A DNA stretch of 64,000 bases from Bacillus sp. MYb209 (GCF_002975175.1 NZ_PCNZ01000003.1:333926-397925); one strand, 5' to 3'. Positions 51,566-60,576 are shown, counted from the first letter of the stretch. The notes: generated by a model not told the origin, from the letters alone. A program made the numbers and translations.

Positions 51566-53779
51566 TTATCCCATTACCTCTCCATACATATCATAAAGCT
51601 TTAGTGCCATCATTAAATTGAATCTTACTTCGGCATGATTTAAATCAGCTGAAATGAGCGACTCTATTTTTTCAAGCCTGTACAAAAGTGAACTCCTATG
51701 AATATAGAGTTCTTCTGCAGCGCTTTTTACATTTCCATTATTTTTCAAAAAAACATGTAATGTATTATATAAGTCTATATTCTTTCCTTCTGAATATTTA
51801 AGTAGTGGACCAATTTGTCTATTAATAAATAGGTCTACGGCTGAAGAATGATTTAAATGATGTAAAATGGCATACGATCCTAGATCTTCAAATAGGGCAA
51901 ACCCCTGTTTGCGAAAGCGACTGTCTAAAATATTTAGAGCTTGTATTGCCTGCTGATAACTAATAAAATAGTCTTCTAGTTGCTGCGTCCCCCCACCAAT
52001 CCCTATCAATACACTACAGGAAATAGGTGATGAACCTATCCATTTTTGGATGCTATGATATAATGATTCCCAAAATTTTTTCGAGCTGTTTTTCTGCTTT
52101 TCAATGGGCACAATTAAGAGTTGCTCCTCAATATGGGAGGCAGCTAAAATGCCAGTTCCTAGTTCCGGGAGACGCGACTTAATCAAATCCCATATAAGTG
52201 ATTTTTTCGCTTGCTGTTCGAGGAGGTTCCCTTTTCTTAATTCTTTCTCCTCAAGAGAAATCGACAATACAGCTATTCGATGGTTTTTGAAAAGATCCCA
52301 TTGATACAAGTTTGCATATTGCAAAATGCTATCTCGATCTTCTATTTTTTCAGTGAGCAATTTACTAATAAAACTGTCTTTCATCTGCTCTTTCGTGTCT
52401 AGAACGAGCTTTTGTTTAATAAACTGAATTGAGCAAATATTACGAGCTAAATCAACCGTCAATTGATCAAATTCATCCATTCTCCCGCTAGGTCTTCGCA
52501 CCGCTAAATAACCTAGTAAATTACCGCCCCCATTGATTAACCAAAATGAAAAACAATAACCAATATGTTTTGGATCATTAACATGAAAAGTATCAGTGAT
52601 TCGTTGCTTTCTTCGTTCTTCTCTTGCCAATTCAGCAAGTTGTTCTGTTAGCTGGTTACCGTTCTCTGTTTTCTCAGTATTAAATGAAACAGGCTGCATA
52701 AAGCTATCAAAAATAATAACAGAGTCCTGAAACAGACTGCCAAGCATTGTTGTAATTCCTTCAAAGTTATTATCCTCGACCGTTTCTTTTAACAAAGCTT
52801 GTTGGTAATCTAAGAGAAGATGAAGGCGTTGCTTATGTTCTTTCTCTCCATTATATAGCCTTGCATTATCAAGTATAGTGGCCAAATGATTAGCAAGCAT
52901 TTCCAATGCTTTTAAATCGTCCTTCGAAAAGACTCCTTCACGTTTATTTTCAACATGTAGAACTCCAATTGGTTTCATGTCAATAACCAACGGAACCGTA
53001 ACCTGTTCACCACCAATGGTCTCAAAAAATGGAAAGTGCTCTTTGAGTACGTATTTTTCCTCAACCATGATTTTCTGTGGACACTCCATTTCCCCATATG
53101 ACGGCGGCTGAAAAACAAAACAGTTTTCCTCCTCGTTATAAAGGTAAATACATGCAAAATTCGCATCTGTTCCAATTCCAGCTTTAGAAGTTAACTCAAA
53201 TATATGCTGTTCTAACGGTACATCTAGCGAAAGATTCTTACTAACCCATCCAAATCCTTCGATTTTTTTAAACTGTGCTTCCTTTTGTCTAGCCACTGCT
53301 ATAGCCACTGCTAAGTCTTTTCCAAACTCCTCAAATGATATTTCCATATCTAAAAGAGGAACATGACTTAAAAAGGCAACGATACAAAAACCAAAATGCT
53401 GTATGTCATCTTTTAGTGGGACGGTAAACCAAGTCTTCACACCAGCATGTTTCAATGTTTCCGCCAGGACGCACTCCCCTGGAGAATCTGCCGTTTGATC
53501 CGTTATGCTTTGATATTGAAGTTTCGAAGAACATTCATCAGAATGAAGAGGAAAGGCTGAAGCTAAGGAAGTTAAATTCCCGCTCCATGCTCTTGGTAAA
53601 AACTGCCCTCCTTCATTTAAAATTACAGCTACAAAGTCACAATATAGTTCAGCGCAAAAGGAATCGGTTAAATACTGAAATGCTTCTTCTTCAGTATCAA
53701 TCTTAATAAGCTGACGTGATGTGTTACGTAAATGATATTCTACTTTTTTCATTAGCTTCTCTCTTTTGTTGTCAGCCAC
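51566..53779 (-). CDS. GAF-domain PucR/CdaR-type transcriptional activator
   Basis: A large regulator of 737 residues. The N-terminal half has two GAF-like sensor domains, with VTVPLVIDMKPIGVLHVENK then REGVFSKDDLKALEMLANHL marking the end of one (about residues 260-310). The middle has a CdaR GGDEF-like region (ISCSVLIGIGGGTQQLEDYF), and the C-terminus has the PucR helix-turn-helix NNGNVKSAAEELYIHRSSLL then YRLEKIESLI. GTG 53779 follows GGAGGAG. PucR/CdaR proteins activate catabolic genes in response to the pathway substrate. It is the best nearby candidate activator for the aromatic operon, although the MerR gene lies between them. Confidence 0.88.
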   Translation of the reverse strand: MADNKREKLMKKVEYHLRNTSRQLIKIDTEEEAFQYLTDSFCAELYCDFVAVILNEGGQFLPRAWSGNLTSLASAFPLHSDECSSKLQYQSITDQTADSPGECVLAETLKHAGVKTWFTVPLKDDIQHFGFCIVAFLSHVPLLDMEISFEEFGKDLAVAIAVARQKEAQFKKIEGFGWVSKNLSLDVPLEQHIFELTSKAGIGTDANFACIYLYNEEENCFVFQPPSYGEMECPQKIMVEEKYVLKEHFPFFETIGGEQVTVPLVIDMKPIGVLHVENKREGVFSKDDLKALEMLANHLATILDNARLYNGEKEHKQRLHLLLDYQQALLKETVEDNNFEGITTMLGSLFQDSVIIFDSFMQPVSFNTEKTENGNQLTEQLAELAREERRKQRITDTFHVNDPKHIGYCFSFWLINGGGNLLGYLAVRRPSGRMDEFDQLTVDLARNICSIQFIKQKLVLDTKEQMKDSFISKLLTEKIEDRDSILQYANLYQWDLFKNHRIAVLSISLEEKELRKGNLLEQQAKKSLIWDLIKSRLPELGTGILAASHIEEQLLIVPIEKQKNSSKKFWESLYHSIQKWIGSSPISCSVLIGIGGGTQQLEDYFISYQQAIQALNILDSRFRKQGFALFEDLGSYAILHHLNHSSAVDLFINRQIGPLLKYSEGKNIDLYNTLHVFLKNNGNVKSAAEELYIHRSSLLYRLEKIESLISADLNHAEVRFNLMMALKLYDMYGEVMG

Positions 53780-53987
53780 GAACCATCTCCTCCATTTCGC
53801 CTTTTCTATCTATTGTAAAAGAAGAGATACATATTAGGAAAGGAAATATATCAAGATTCTTTTATATGAACTACAAACTACACACCACTTAACACCCTTT
53901 CGGGTTGTTTGAGGTGGGTGCTTCTTGGGAATTAGATACTTTTTACGAAGCCATAAAGATAATACCTACCCCTAAGGAAAATACCAA

Positions 53988-54122
53988 TTACATAGCTAAT
54001 TTTAGTAAGTTGATACTTGCATTTACATCTCTGTCATGACCAAAAATAGTTATTTTTTGTTTTCCCGTCCAGTACCCATCATAGATAAGTTCACCAAATA
54101 ATTCATGGTTTATTTTTTTCAT
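53988..54122 (-). pseudogene. N-terminal fragment of a small conserved protein
   Basis: From ATG 54122 it reads MKKINHELFGELIYDGYWTG, KQKITIFGHDRDVNASI and stops after 44 residues. The FGELxYDGYWTGKxKIxIFG pattern is like the start of DUF2004/DUF6985-type proteins, often found as immunity proteins, which are about three times longer. There is no good ribosome site. It is probably a truncated remnant; the family assignment is uncertain. Confidence 0.4.
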
Positions 54123-54130
54123 ATTATAGA

Positions 54131-54162
54131 AAAAAACACAGAACTTACGTTCTGTGTTTTTT
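54131..54162 (-). terminator. Terminator of the ThiF-HMGL cluster
   Basis: AAAAAACACAGAAC (54131-54144) pairs exactly with GTTCTGTGTTTTTT (54149-54162), 57 bases beyond the last stop of the operon. Confidence 0.88.
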
Positions 54163-54218
54163 AATTTATATACGCACGAACTAACTGTTGCTATCTTCAA
54201 TCAATACACACGCATTTT

Positions 54219-55619
54219 TCATGAATTTTTCTCTAGTAAACTAGAATTATAATTAGGTGCTAGTACGATATTCGTATAGGTTCCTGTACCCGAAAGGTAC
54301 TTGTATCTATGTTCTAAACCGGCTGGAATAAAAACGGATGCAGGGCTCTCAATGATTTGAGATTCCCCTTCAATTTCCACTTCACATATAAGGCCTATAC
54401 CATCTATTTTGTTCCCCCAGAAAATAAAAGCACTATCACAATGATGTGCATGAACATCTACATGTCCTTCTAAGTTATCCTCTATATGTGCATCGTAAAA
54501 TACACGCTGTATCACATAAAATGATGCTCGTTCATCAGTTCTATAATCCATCTGTACCCAACGTTCTCCTGGACCATCTCGATGATATAAAAGCTCAGAT
54601 GCTCCCTTTACAAATGGTTTACTAACTCGCAAAGACTTTGAAAGCCTAGACCCTTTTCTCTCTATGCGTTTTTGTTGTATGTTCCTTACTCTTCCTATCA
54701 TTTCAGGTTGAATACTCTCGTATGCTGAGTAATTCTGCTGAACAGCTTTCATATGATAGGGTGCGGTATGGGTAAATACATTATTTCCAATAATTGGTCT
54801 CCAATGATCTACTTTACAACCAGTAGCTAATTGAAGAGATTGAGTTAATTCAGGGATCATCTGTAGTTTAAAGTACGGATGATTACGCTTTTGAGATAAT
54901 AAAACGGATAAATTTAGCAGGTCCACAATCCCGGCACGTTCACCTATTCCGCACAACGTGGTATCAATAACAGATGCTCCTGAATCGATTGCTGCAAGAG
55001 CATTTGCCATGGCTAATCCTAAATCATTATGAAGATGAACTTCAATCTCACAAGGGAATGTCTCAACGGATTTCTTCACGATTGTCGCACACTGACCTGG
55101 CTCCCAAATTCCTACAGTGTCTGCTAAACTAATTCGATCTGCTCCAGCTATATGTGCAACTTGTCCAATGTAGGCGATATCTTCCCATTCCGTTCGTGAA
55201 GCATCTTCAATAGTAAAACGGATTTTCATTCCTAAAGATTTTGCTTCTTCAATAGCTTGTTTCACCTGATTAATAACATAATCTTTTGATCGATTGGTAT
55301 ACTTTGTTTGTAAAGAAATAGGATTAATAGACGCCCAGATTCCTATCCAATCGGCACCAGCACGAAAAGCCGCATGAACTTCTTCTTTTTTCGCTCGAGC
55401 ATGCATAAGTATTTCGGCGTGCTTTGCAGATGCTGCAACTTCTTGGCAAATCTCTTCTTCTTCTTCAGAGATGCCAGGGTGTCCAACTTCAATAAAACTT
55501 ACTCCAAAATCCTCTAACATGTGAAGTAGTTTAATTTTGTCTTCCTTGGAGAAACGAATACCACATTGTTGTTCTCCTTCACGTAAGGTAGCATCTAATA
55601 TTGTTAAACCCTTTTTCAT
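54219..55619 (-). CDS. Isopropylmalate/homocitrate synthase-like enzyme fused to a cupin domain
   Basis: A 466-residue two-domain protein. Residues about 1-270 form an HMGL-like TIM barrel: LDATLREGEQQCGIRFSKED at 8-27 (metal Asp, catalytic Arg and Glu), the HxH metal pair in EVHLHNDLG at 193-201, and GIGERAG at 224-230. Such enzymes join an acetyl/acyl-CoA to a 2-oxo acid or cleave such products. Residues about 365-455 form a cupin: HVDVHAHHCDSAFIFWG (386-402) and VFIPAGLEHRY (429-439) give possible metal histidines. This fusion is unusual. It is the last gene of the ThiF cluster and overlaps the lipoprotein gene by 4 bases. The normal C-terminal leucine-binding domain is absent. Product unknown. 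Confidence 0.85.
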   Translation of the reverse strand: MKKGLTILDATLREGEQQCGIRFSKEDKIKLLHMLEDFGVSFIEVGHPGISEEEEEICQEVAASAKHAEILMHARAKKEEVHAAFRAGADWIGIWASINPISLQTKYTNRSKDYVINQVKQAIEEAKSLGMKIRFTIEDASRTEWEDIAYIGQVAHIAGADRISLADTVGIWEPGQCATIVKKSVETFPCEIEVHLHNDLGLAMANALAAIDSGASVIDTTLCGIGERAGIVDLLNLSVLLSQKRNHPYFKLQMIPELTQSLQLATGCKVDHWRPIIGNNVFTHTAPYHMKAVQQNYSAYESIQPEMIGRVRNIQQKRIERKGSRLSKSLRVSKPFVKGASELLYHRDGPGERWVQMDYRTDERASFYVIQRVFYDAHIEDNLEGHVDVHAHHCDSAFIFWGNKIDGIGLICEVEIEGESQIIESPASVFIPAGLEHRYKYLSGTGTYTNIVLAPNYNSSLLEKNS

Positions 55620-56680
55620 TCCTGTTTGCCTTCTTTCGCCTCTATAAAGTTTAATGTTTGTTCGAATAGGGTATTACGATTCTTTTCATAAACAGCCCAG
55701 TGTGTTGCATCGGGGATTACTACTTCTTTCTTTTGGTTTGTACCTGTTAATTTTGACATCATATTTCGGTCTGCAAATATGTCATCTTCACCATAAATAA
55801 CAAGTACTGGGGCGGTAATTTTAGATACATCATATAGAGGCTGATTTTTCCAAATATAAAATAAATCTTCAAGTGGACCAACTGGTCGACGAATCGTTTG
55901 ATTATTTTTCTTACTCATAGGATCTGAATCAATAAAAACTTGTTTTACGGCATCCATTGCTTCGTTTGTAACAATTTTTTTATTTCCCATCATCATATGC
56001 CAATGATGCATTCCTTTATCAAAGTCCACCATCTGATAGGCTGATGCTTCAGGATTAAATTGATTAGCTTGTAATGGATTTTCAAGAGGTTTTGTCATCA
56101 TAGGAAGCGTGAATCCATGCATATATCCGTATAACATCAGTTTATTAATATCTTGTGGATGGGATATCGCATAATTTCCGGCCACAACGCCTCCATATGA
56201 CCATCCAACAATATGAATTTTTTTTACGTTTCTCTTCTTTTTAATCCAATTTACAATTGTTTCTAGATCCTTAGTTGCATCATTCAAATGAATAACCGGA
56301 CGGTTTTGGGCAGGGGAATCTGACATTTCTTTAGGGCGAGAAGAACGACCAAACCCTCTGAAATCCATAGCCCAAGTATCATACCCTTTTTGGGCATACT
56401 CATCCATCCACGAAAATTTTGGTACATCAAATGCTTGAGCTGTAGGTACACTAAATGGTTCTAAAAATAAGATAATTTCATCAGATGTATACTGTTTTTT
56501 ATTATTTAAGTTTTTATGAAGTAAAAATAATTTTTCTTCACCTTGCTGAATTTCTAATTCTTGTTTTACCACTTTAGAAGTTTGATCATTTTGAGAAGTT
56601 TCTTTGATATTAGAACAACTAGACATAAGTATTATCACAAAAATCCCTACTAAACTTATATGTTTCCATTTTATCTTCAT
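55616..56680 (-). CDS. Lipoprotein alpha/beta hydrolase
   Basis: A 354-residue alpha/beta-hydrolase with the lipoprotein signal ISLVGIFVIILMSSCSN (lipobox Cys at residue 22), so it acts on the outer face of the membrane. The nucleophile is the serine in GWSYGG (about residues 164-169), the acid is in VLVIYGEDDIF and the histidine in IPDATHWAVYE, giving a complete triad. DTWAMDFRGFGRSSRP is the typical oxyanion region. An exported hydrolase in a biosynthetic cluster could mature or destroy an exported ester or peptide product. It overlaps the HMGL-cupin gene (ATGA) and follows the DUF441 gene by 14 bases. Confidence 0.88.
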   Translation of the reverse strand: MKIKWKHISLVGIFVIILMSSCSNIKETSQNDQTSKVVKQELEIQQGEEKLFLLHKNLNNKKQYTSDEIILFLEPFSVPTAQAFDVPKFSWMDEYAQKGYDTWAMDFRGFGRSSRPKEMSDSPAQNRPVIHLNDATKDLETIVNWIKKKRNVKKIHIVGWSYGGVVAGNYAISHPQDINKLMLYGYMHGFTLPMMTKPLENPLQANQFNPEASAYQMVDFDKGMHHWHMMMGNKKIVTNEAMDAVKQVFIDSDPMSKKNNQTIRRPVGPLEDLFYIWKNQPLYDVSKITAPVLVIYGEDDIFADRNMMSKLTGTNQKKEVVIPDATHWAVYEKNRNTLFEQTLNFIEAKEGKQE

Positions 56681-56694
56681 TTAGAATATTCCTT

Positions 56695-57132
56695 TCATTT
56701 CATAGAAATAATAGCTATTATCCCTGCCGCAATAATTAATCCGGCTGGTAACCCTTTTGTAAATAATACAGCAATAAGAGTACCTATTAAGACACCTAAC
56801 AATATCGTAGGATTCATAGGTAGAACTCCTACACCTTTTCCTCCTATGTATGACACAGTAAAACCTGCTAGAATGGATCCTAATCCGATAGGAGAGGTAA
56901 TTAATTTTATTACATTTTCACTTGTAATTTTTCCAGATGTAATTGGTACTAAAAGGAATAACATCAGAAAGAAAATACCAATTGGAAAAGAATATTGTTG
57001 AATAAGATGTAATAAAGTTTTTTGTCTAACAGCAAGTACAACTCCTAATAAACAAGCCGCACCAGCTAGGGCATAATCCTTTATAAGCAGGGCGAGTGTC
57101 ACAATAATTCCGAGTAACAAAAAAGGAAACAT
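56695..57132 (-). CDS. DUF441 family membrane protein
   Basis: A 145-residue integral membrane protein with four hydrophobic stretches: PFLLLGIIVTLALLIK, AGAACLLGVVLAVR, SFPIGIFFLMLFLLVPIT and the C-terminal PAGLIIAAGIIAIISMK, with the DUF441-type core LGSILAGFTVSYIGGKGVG then VLPMNPTILLGVLIGTL. Members are usually lone genes of unknown function; here it sits in the middle of an operon with two E1-like enzymes and a lipoprotein, which suggests a role in export or membrane tethering of the pathway. The ATG at 57132 follows the ThiF gene by 15 bases. Confidence 0.85.
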   Translation of the reverse strand: MFPFLLLGIIVTLALLIKDYALAGAACLLGVVLAVRQKTLLHLIQQYSFPIGIFFLMLFLLVPITSGKITSENVIKLITSPIGLGSILAGFTVSYIGGKGVGVLPMNPTILLGVLIGTLIAVLFTKGLPAGLIIAAGIIAIISMK

Positions 57133-57147
57133 ATTCTTTTACCTCAT

Positions 57148-58014
57148 CTATAGTGTTTTATAATCCCAACTACCATTTTCCGGTACAGAAACTTGTACCA
57201 TATTCTGATCTGCAAGGTTAATTTGAATTAAATTTGGACTTATTACAGGTTTTAGTTCTTCTCGATTTATCATAAATTTAAATGCTTCAAAGCTTGCTAG
57301 AATGCCTACCATATTCGCAACAGGAGACAGTACCGCCCATGGGCGATTTTTTTGTACATAACTATTTGCCCAGTTCTCATCCGCGCCGTACGTGACAGAA
57401 TGAAGAGCACGCCCATCTTTTAATTCATGAATTTTATCTTGTATTTCTGTTGTTAGCTCTTGTTGATAAGACGGATATCCTAACGCAATTTCATAGGGTG
57501 TAGAGTCAGGAGTAAAAGACATGACGCCACCTCTAAATGGAGGCGTAACCGCAATCCAAATAGAAGGAATTCCTAAGGTCTGAGCTGTACGATGGATAAT
57601 TACTCTTGCTACTAAATTATCAGTCGCATCTATGATGACATCTGTATTTGTTAGAAGTTCCAATGCATTGTCCTCGGTAACAAATTCTTTTGTTATCTCT
57701 ACTTGTAATAATGGATTAATGTCTTGCAAAATTTCTAAAGCGACCTCAGCTTTTCGCTGTCCTAATTTACTGATGGAACTTAGCATTTGTCGATTGATAT
57801 TACTTGCTTCAAATACATCTTGATCAATAACATGCAAAGAACCCACACCCATTCGCGCCAATTGGATAAGTGTAATTCCGCCTACGCCCCCTGCTCCAAC
57901 TACAGTAACTCGAGAATTTTTTAATTTCTCCTGCTCCTCTACAGAGATAACACCAATATTTCGCGTAAAACTTTCTTCATATATATTTTGCATATCATTA
58001 TTTTTTGTTAACAA
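57148..58014 (-). CDS. ThiF/E1-like adenylating enzyme, second of a tandem pair
   Basis: A 288-residue E1-like protein. The ATP loop is VTVVGAGGVGG near residue 38, the arginine finger is in SNINRQML, and the Mg/ATP aspartate is in DVIIDATDN. There are no paired CxxC zinc motifs and no rhodanese domain, unlike most MoeB proteins. It ends WDYKTL, the same six residues that end its upstream paralogue. TTG at 58014 is chosen: AAGGAGG stands 8 bases before it, 14 bases after the first gene's stop; the longer frame to 58053 would overlap that gene. No ubiquitin-like partner is encoded nearby, so the substrate may be a peptide or small acid. Confidence 0.88.
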   Translation of the reverse strand: MLTKNNDMQNIYEESFTRNIGVISVEEQEKLKNSRVTVVGAGGVGGITLIQLARMGVGSLHVIDQDVFEASNINRQMLSSISKLGQRKAEVALEILQDINPLLQVEITKEFVTEDNALELLTNTDVIIDATDNLVARVIIHRTAQTLGIPSIWIAVTPPFRGGVMSFTPDSTPYEIALGYPSYQQELTTEIQDKIHELKDGRALHSVTYGADENWANSYVQKNRPWAVLSPVANMVGILASFEAFKFMINREELKPVISPNLIQINLADQNMVQVSVPENGSWDYKTL

Positions 58015-58027
58015 CTTGTATTCCTCC

Positions 58028-58876
58028 TTACAGTGTTTTATAATCCCATCCACCTTTTGGGACTTCTTTTACTTGAACCGGGATATGACTATCTAAATCT
58101 ATTACAATGCCTTTAGGCGCTCTAGCTAAAGGTTCACGACCAGTTAAAACTTGTATTGCTTCATGAAAACTAAATAGTGACAATAGATGAGCACGCATCG
58201 GCGTGATAATCCATCCTGCTTTTCCATCACAAAAATCTTGCGCCCACTCTTTTGGTGCGCCTTTCTCCACAGAATACCAAGCTCGACTTTTCTTTATATC
58301 AGCAATCTGTTTTCTTAATTCTTGATTTGTTAATTTGCATCCGACACTTGAGATATTTAATGCTTCTTCATAAGGAATTCCGGTTGGGAAAAATGTAGAA
58401 ACAAATCCTCGTGTTGGTGGGCTACCTGACATCCCGACACTTGGTATACCCAATTCCCTAGCTGTTCTATGTATAATAACTCTTGAAGGCATATCATCGA
58501 CGGCTTCTACTACAATATCGTGCCCTTTTATAAGTTCAATTACATTATCCTCGTCTACTCTTGTTTGTATAAAATTTGTTGATATATAGGGGTGTATATC
58601 TTTTACAACTTGTTCTGCAACCTTTGCTTTTGGTTCACCTAAAACACTAGAAAGCGCTAACATTTGTCTGTTAATATTAGAAACTTCAAATTCATCGGGA
58701 TCAACACCGGTAATATGCCCTATTCCCATTCGAGAAAACAAAATTGCTTCATATCCTCCTACTCCCCCTAGTCCAAAAATAATGACCCTCTTATCTCGAA
58801 GGCATTCTTGTTCCTGTTTAGAATAAACCCCTATATTCTTCTTAACCATTTCCCAATAATATGCATCCATATCCAT
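58028..58876 (-). CDS. ThiF/E1-like adenylating enzyme, first of a tandem pair
   Basis: A 282-residue E1-like protein and first gene of the cluster. The ATP loop is GLGGVG at 35-40, the arginine finger NINRQ at 67-71, and the aspartate in VVEAVDD at 122-128. Cysteines stand at 25, 180 and 216 but form no CxxC pair, so the structural zinc site is lost; Cys180 in SSVGCKLT could act as a thioester cysteine. It ends GGWDYKTL like its neighbour. ATG 58876 follows AAAGGAG by 8 bases. The two proteins are clearly homologous but far from identical, which suggests a heterodimer with divided roles. Relatives activate sulfur carriers, tRNA or peptides. Confidence 0.88.
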   Translation of the reverse strand: MDMDAYYWEMVKKNIGVYSKQEQECLRDKRVIIFGLGGVGGYEAILFSRMGIGHITGVDPDEFEVSNINRQMLALSSVLGEPKAKVAEQVVKDIHPYISTNFIQTRVDEDNVIELIKGHDIVVEAVDDMPSRVIIHRTARELGIPSVGMSGSPPTRGFVSTFFPTGIPYEEALNISSVGCKLTNQELRKQIADIKKSRAWYSVEKGAPKEWAQDFCDGKAGWIITPMRAHLLSLFSFHEAIQVLTGREPLARAPKGIVIDLDSHIPVQVKEVPKGGWDYKTL

Positions 58877-59049
58877 TTTAAAATCTCCTTTCTATGTAGT
58901 AACCATTTCAAGAAACATTACTTACGAAATAACTTCTATATATAAAAGTAAAATAGACTTATGTCATTTTTGTGTGTTATTTGCGAAAAATGTGAAAAAA
59001 CTTTTAATTCTTACTTTTTACTTCTATTTTTAGAATTGAGGTGTCAATC

Positions 59050-59250
59050 ATGCGAAGTTTAGGGGCATTAGAAAGAAACTTAAAAACAACGATTATAGAA
59101 CGGCATGATGTAAAAGAAATCCTTTATGAGTTCCTTTTTCTATGCAAAATAAAAAAGCAGCGAATTTGCTACTTTAAGAATAATCTTTCATCATTTGTTC
59201 TTTCATATCTAATTCATCTTTGTACATCAAAGCAAGTGCCCATACTGTAA
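59050..59250 (+). CDS. Doubtful small gene or 5' fragment
   Basis: GAGGTG stands 6 bases before ATG 59050. The frame begins MRSLGALERNLKTTIIERHD then VKEILYEF, which is protein-like, and then runs into a terminator-like hairpin (59153-59175), after which the translation is hydrophobic noise. It may be the beginning of a truncated gene. No family recognised. It is divergent from the ThiF cluster, so the two share a promoter region of about 170 bases in which no clear regulatory box was identified. Confidence 0.3.
   Translation: MRSLGALERNLKTTIIERHDVKEILYEFLFLCKIKKQRICYFKNNLSSFVLSYLIHLCTSKQVPIL
59153..59175. terminator. Terminator-like hairpin
   Basis: AAAGCAGC (59154-59161) pairs with GCTACTTT (59168-59175). 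T-rich on the minus strand. Between here and 59350 the minus strand has protein-like pieces (ILNGLSVRIAQETILLAKNV; MYKDELDMKEQMMKDYS) in different frames, a decayed gene. Confidence 0.5.
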
Positions 59251-59353
59251 CATAGTACGTTTTTTGCTAATAGAATTGTTTCTTGCGCAATTCTTACTGA
59301 CAAACCATTTAAAATCATCACTTTCTTCACCAAACATAAATGAAAGTTTCTCT

Positions 59354-59386
59354 AAAACGTCCTGTCTCCCTACGGGGCGTTTTTTA
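59354..59386 (+). terminator. Terminator-like hairpin
   Basis: AAAACGTCC pairs with GGGGCGTTTT (one G-T pair) and is followed by more T residues. Upstream gene not identified. Confidence 0.55.
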
Positions 59387-59486
59387 TTTCTCAACAAAAT
59401 TAACTGAATATTCAATTTGTTACACTGTTATTCTCAATGAAGCTCTGATAAAATATGAATTACATAACGAAATACCCTTATTTGAC

Positions 59487-59516
59487 ACCTGTGCCTCCCC
59501 GTACAGGTTTTTTTTA
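59487..59516 (+). terminator. Terminator-like hairpin
   Basis: ACCTGT (59487-59492) pairs with ACAGGT (59503-59508), followed by eight T residues. Confidence 0.6.
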
Positions 59517-59526
59517 GTTCCATGCA

Positions 59527-59953
59527 TTATAATAATATCTTTCGAATCTCTTCTGTACTTAGACCAGTGAATTTTGCAATGTCTTCTAAACGCATACCAT
59601 TCTTATGCATACCACGAATTAATTGTATCTTTCCTTGTTCAATCCCTTCCTCTTAAACCTTCTTCACGAGCATGTGCTATTAGAAGTACTTTCTCGCGAG
59701 CTTCATACGCTGTCCGGAAGGAGGAGTCATGACTCATATTCTCCCATGTATTCATTGCCTTTTGTAAAATTGGGTCTTGATTCATTGCAATCTCCTCCAA
59801 TGTTTGAGTTAAATGCTCATCTTCGTGTGCTGGTAATAATAACATCCAATGAGCAAATGTATTTTCCCACGGGTTTACTTTTTCTTCACGCCATTGTTTT
59901 ACCAATTTCGGTATCTCAACAAAATGAATTTCAATGTCGTCACTTAATATTCG
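59527..59953 (-). pseudogene. Rpn-family (recombination-promoting nuclease) remnant
   Basis: The minus strand reads RILSDDIEIHFVEIPKLVKQ, then WREEKVNPWENTFAHWMLLL and AREKVLLIAHAREEGLRG, then after a frameshift near 59650 EGIEQGKIQLIRGMHKNGMR and LEDIAKFTGLSTEEIRKILL. This is the C-terminal two thirds of a Rpn/PD-(D/E)xK transposase-like protein. The N-terminal catalytic domain is missing: a stop stands just upstream at 59956. So it is truncated and frameshifted. It lies 360 bases from the IS110 copy; the gap has one hairpin. Confidence 0.75.
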
Positions 59954-60066
59954 TTACATTTTTGTATTCCATAATTGTCCGATGGTATAAAATGCGTCAT
60001 CCTGAGGAAACTGAATCGCTGTATATATTTGAAAGAATTAAATATTGGAGATTATTACGCTTGTAG

Positions 60067-60091
60067 TTATGAAGATTATATCTTCATAACC
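60067..60091. repeat. 11-bp perfect hairpin
   Basis: GTTATGAAGAT (60067-60077), a TAT loop and ATCTTCATAAC (60081-60091). The gap 59954-60313 holds no gene. Confidence 0.55.
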
Positions 60092-60350
60092 AATAAGAGG
60101 ATTTATTATCTTTCTATGCAATTTCTTACGTTTCTTTTTTTCTTTTTTCTCTCTCTTCCTTTCTTTAGCAATCTCCTGTAAATCCGCTTTCTATTGTCTT
60201 ATTAAATCTTTCTTTCGCATCGAATCGTGTTCCCCTTGAATTGAATTAATCACCAAAGAGTTATATACACTTTTTTAATCAAATTGTCTATCTTATTCAT
60301 ATTATTTTTTATTCTGTAATTTATATATAACAAAGAAAACATACTAAGAT

Positions 60351-60570
60351 TAGTAGTGCAGACCAAGGCATTGGTTCGCACTACTATTTTTTATATAGTA
60401 GAAGTGAAGAGAGGGTCGTGGGTGCTTTGGGATCCTGAATCCGTAAAAAAAACTGACCTTCTTCACTTACCTTATTTGAATCAGTTTTTAGTATGTTGGT
60501 CCTCGAGATCGTGTATAAGAAATGGGAATCGATAAGTGTAAGTTGAAGACTTCAATTCCACCTGAGGAGG
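60351..60570 (+). ncRNA. Candidate IS110 bridge RNA
   Basis: Stem A: TAGTAGTGC (60351-60359) with GCACTACTA (60378-60386). Stem B: AAGTGAAGA and GGGTC with GACCT and TCTTCACTT, closing an internal loop that contains GGAT/ATCC (about 60412-60469). A third region (60500-60560) has GTCCTC opposite GAAGAC. This order, a short stem-loop then two looped stems upstream of the transposase, matches bridge RNAs. The guide loops cannot be assigned without folding. Confidence 0.6.
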
Positions 60571-60576
60571 AACTAT

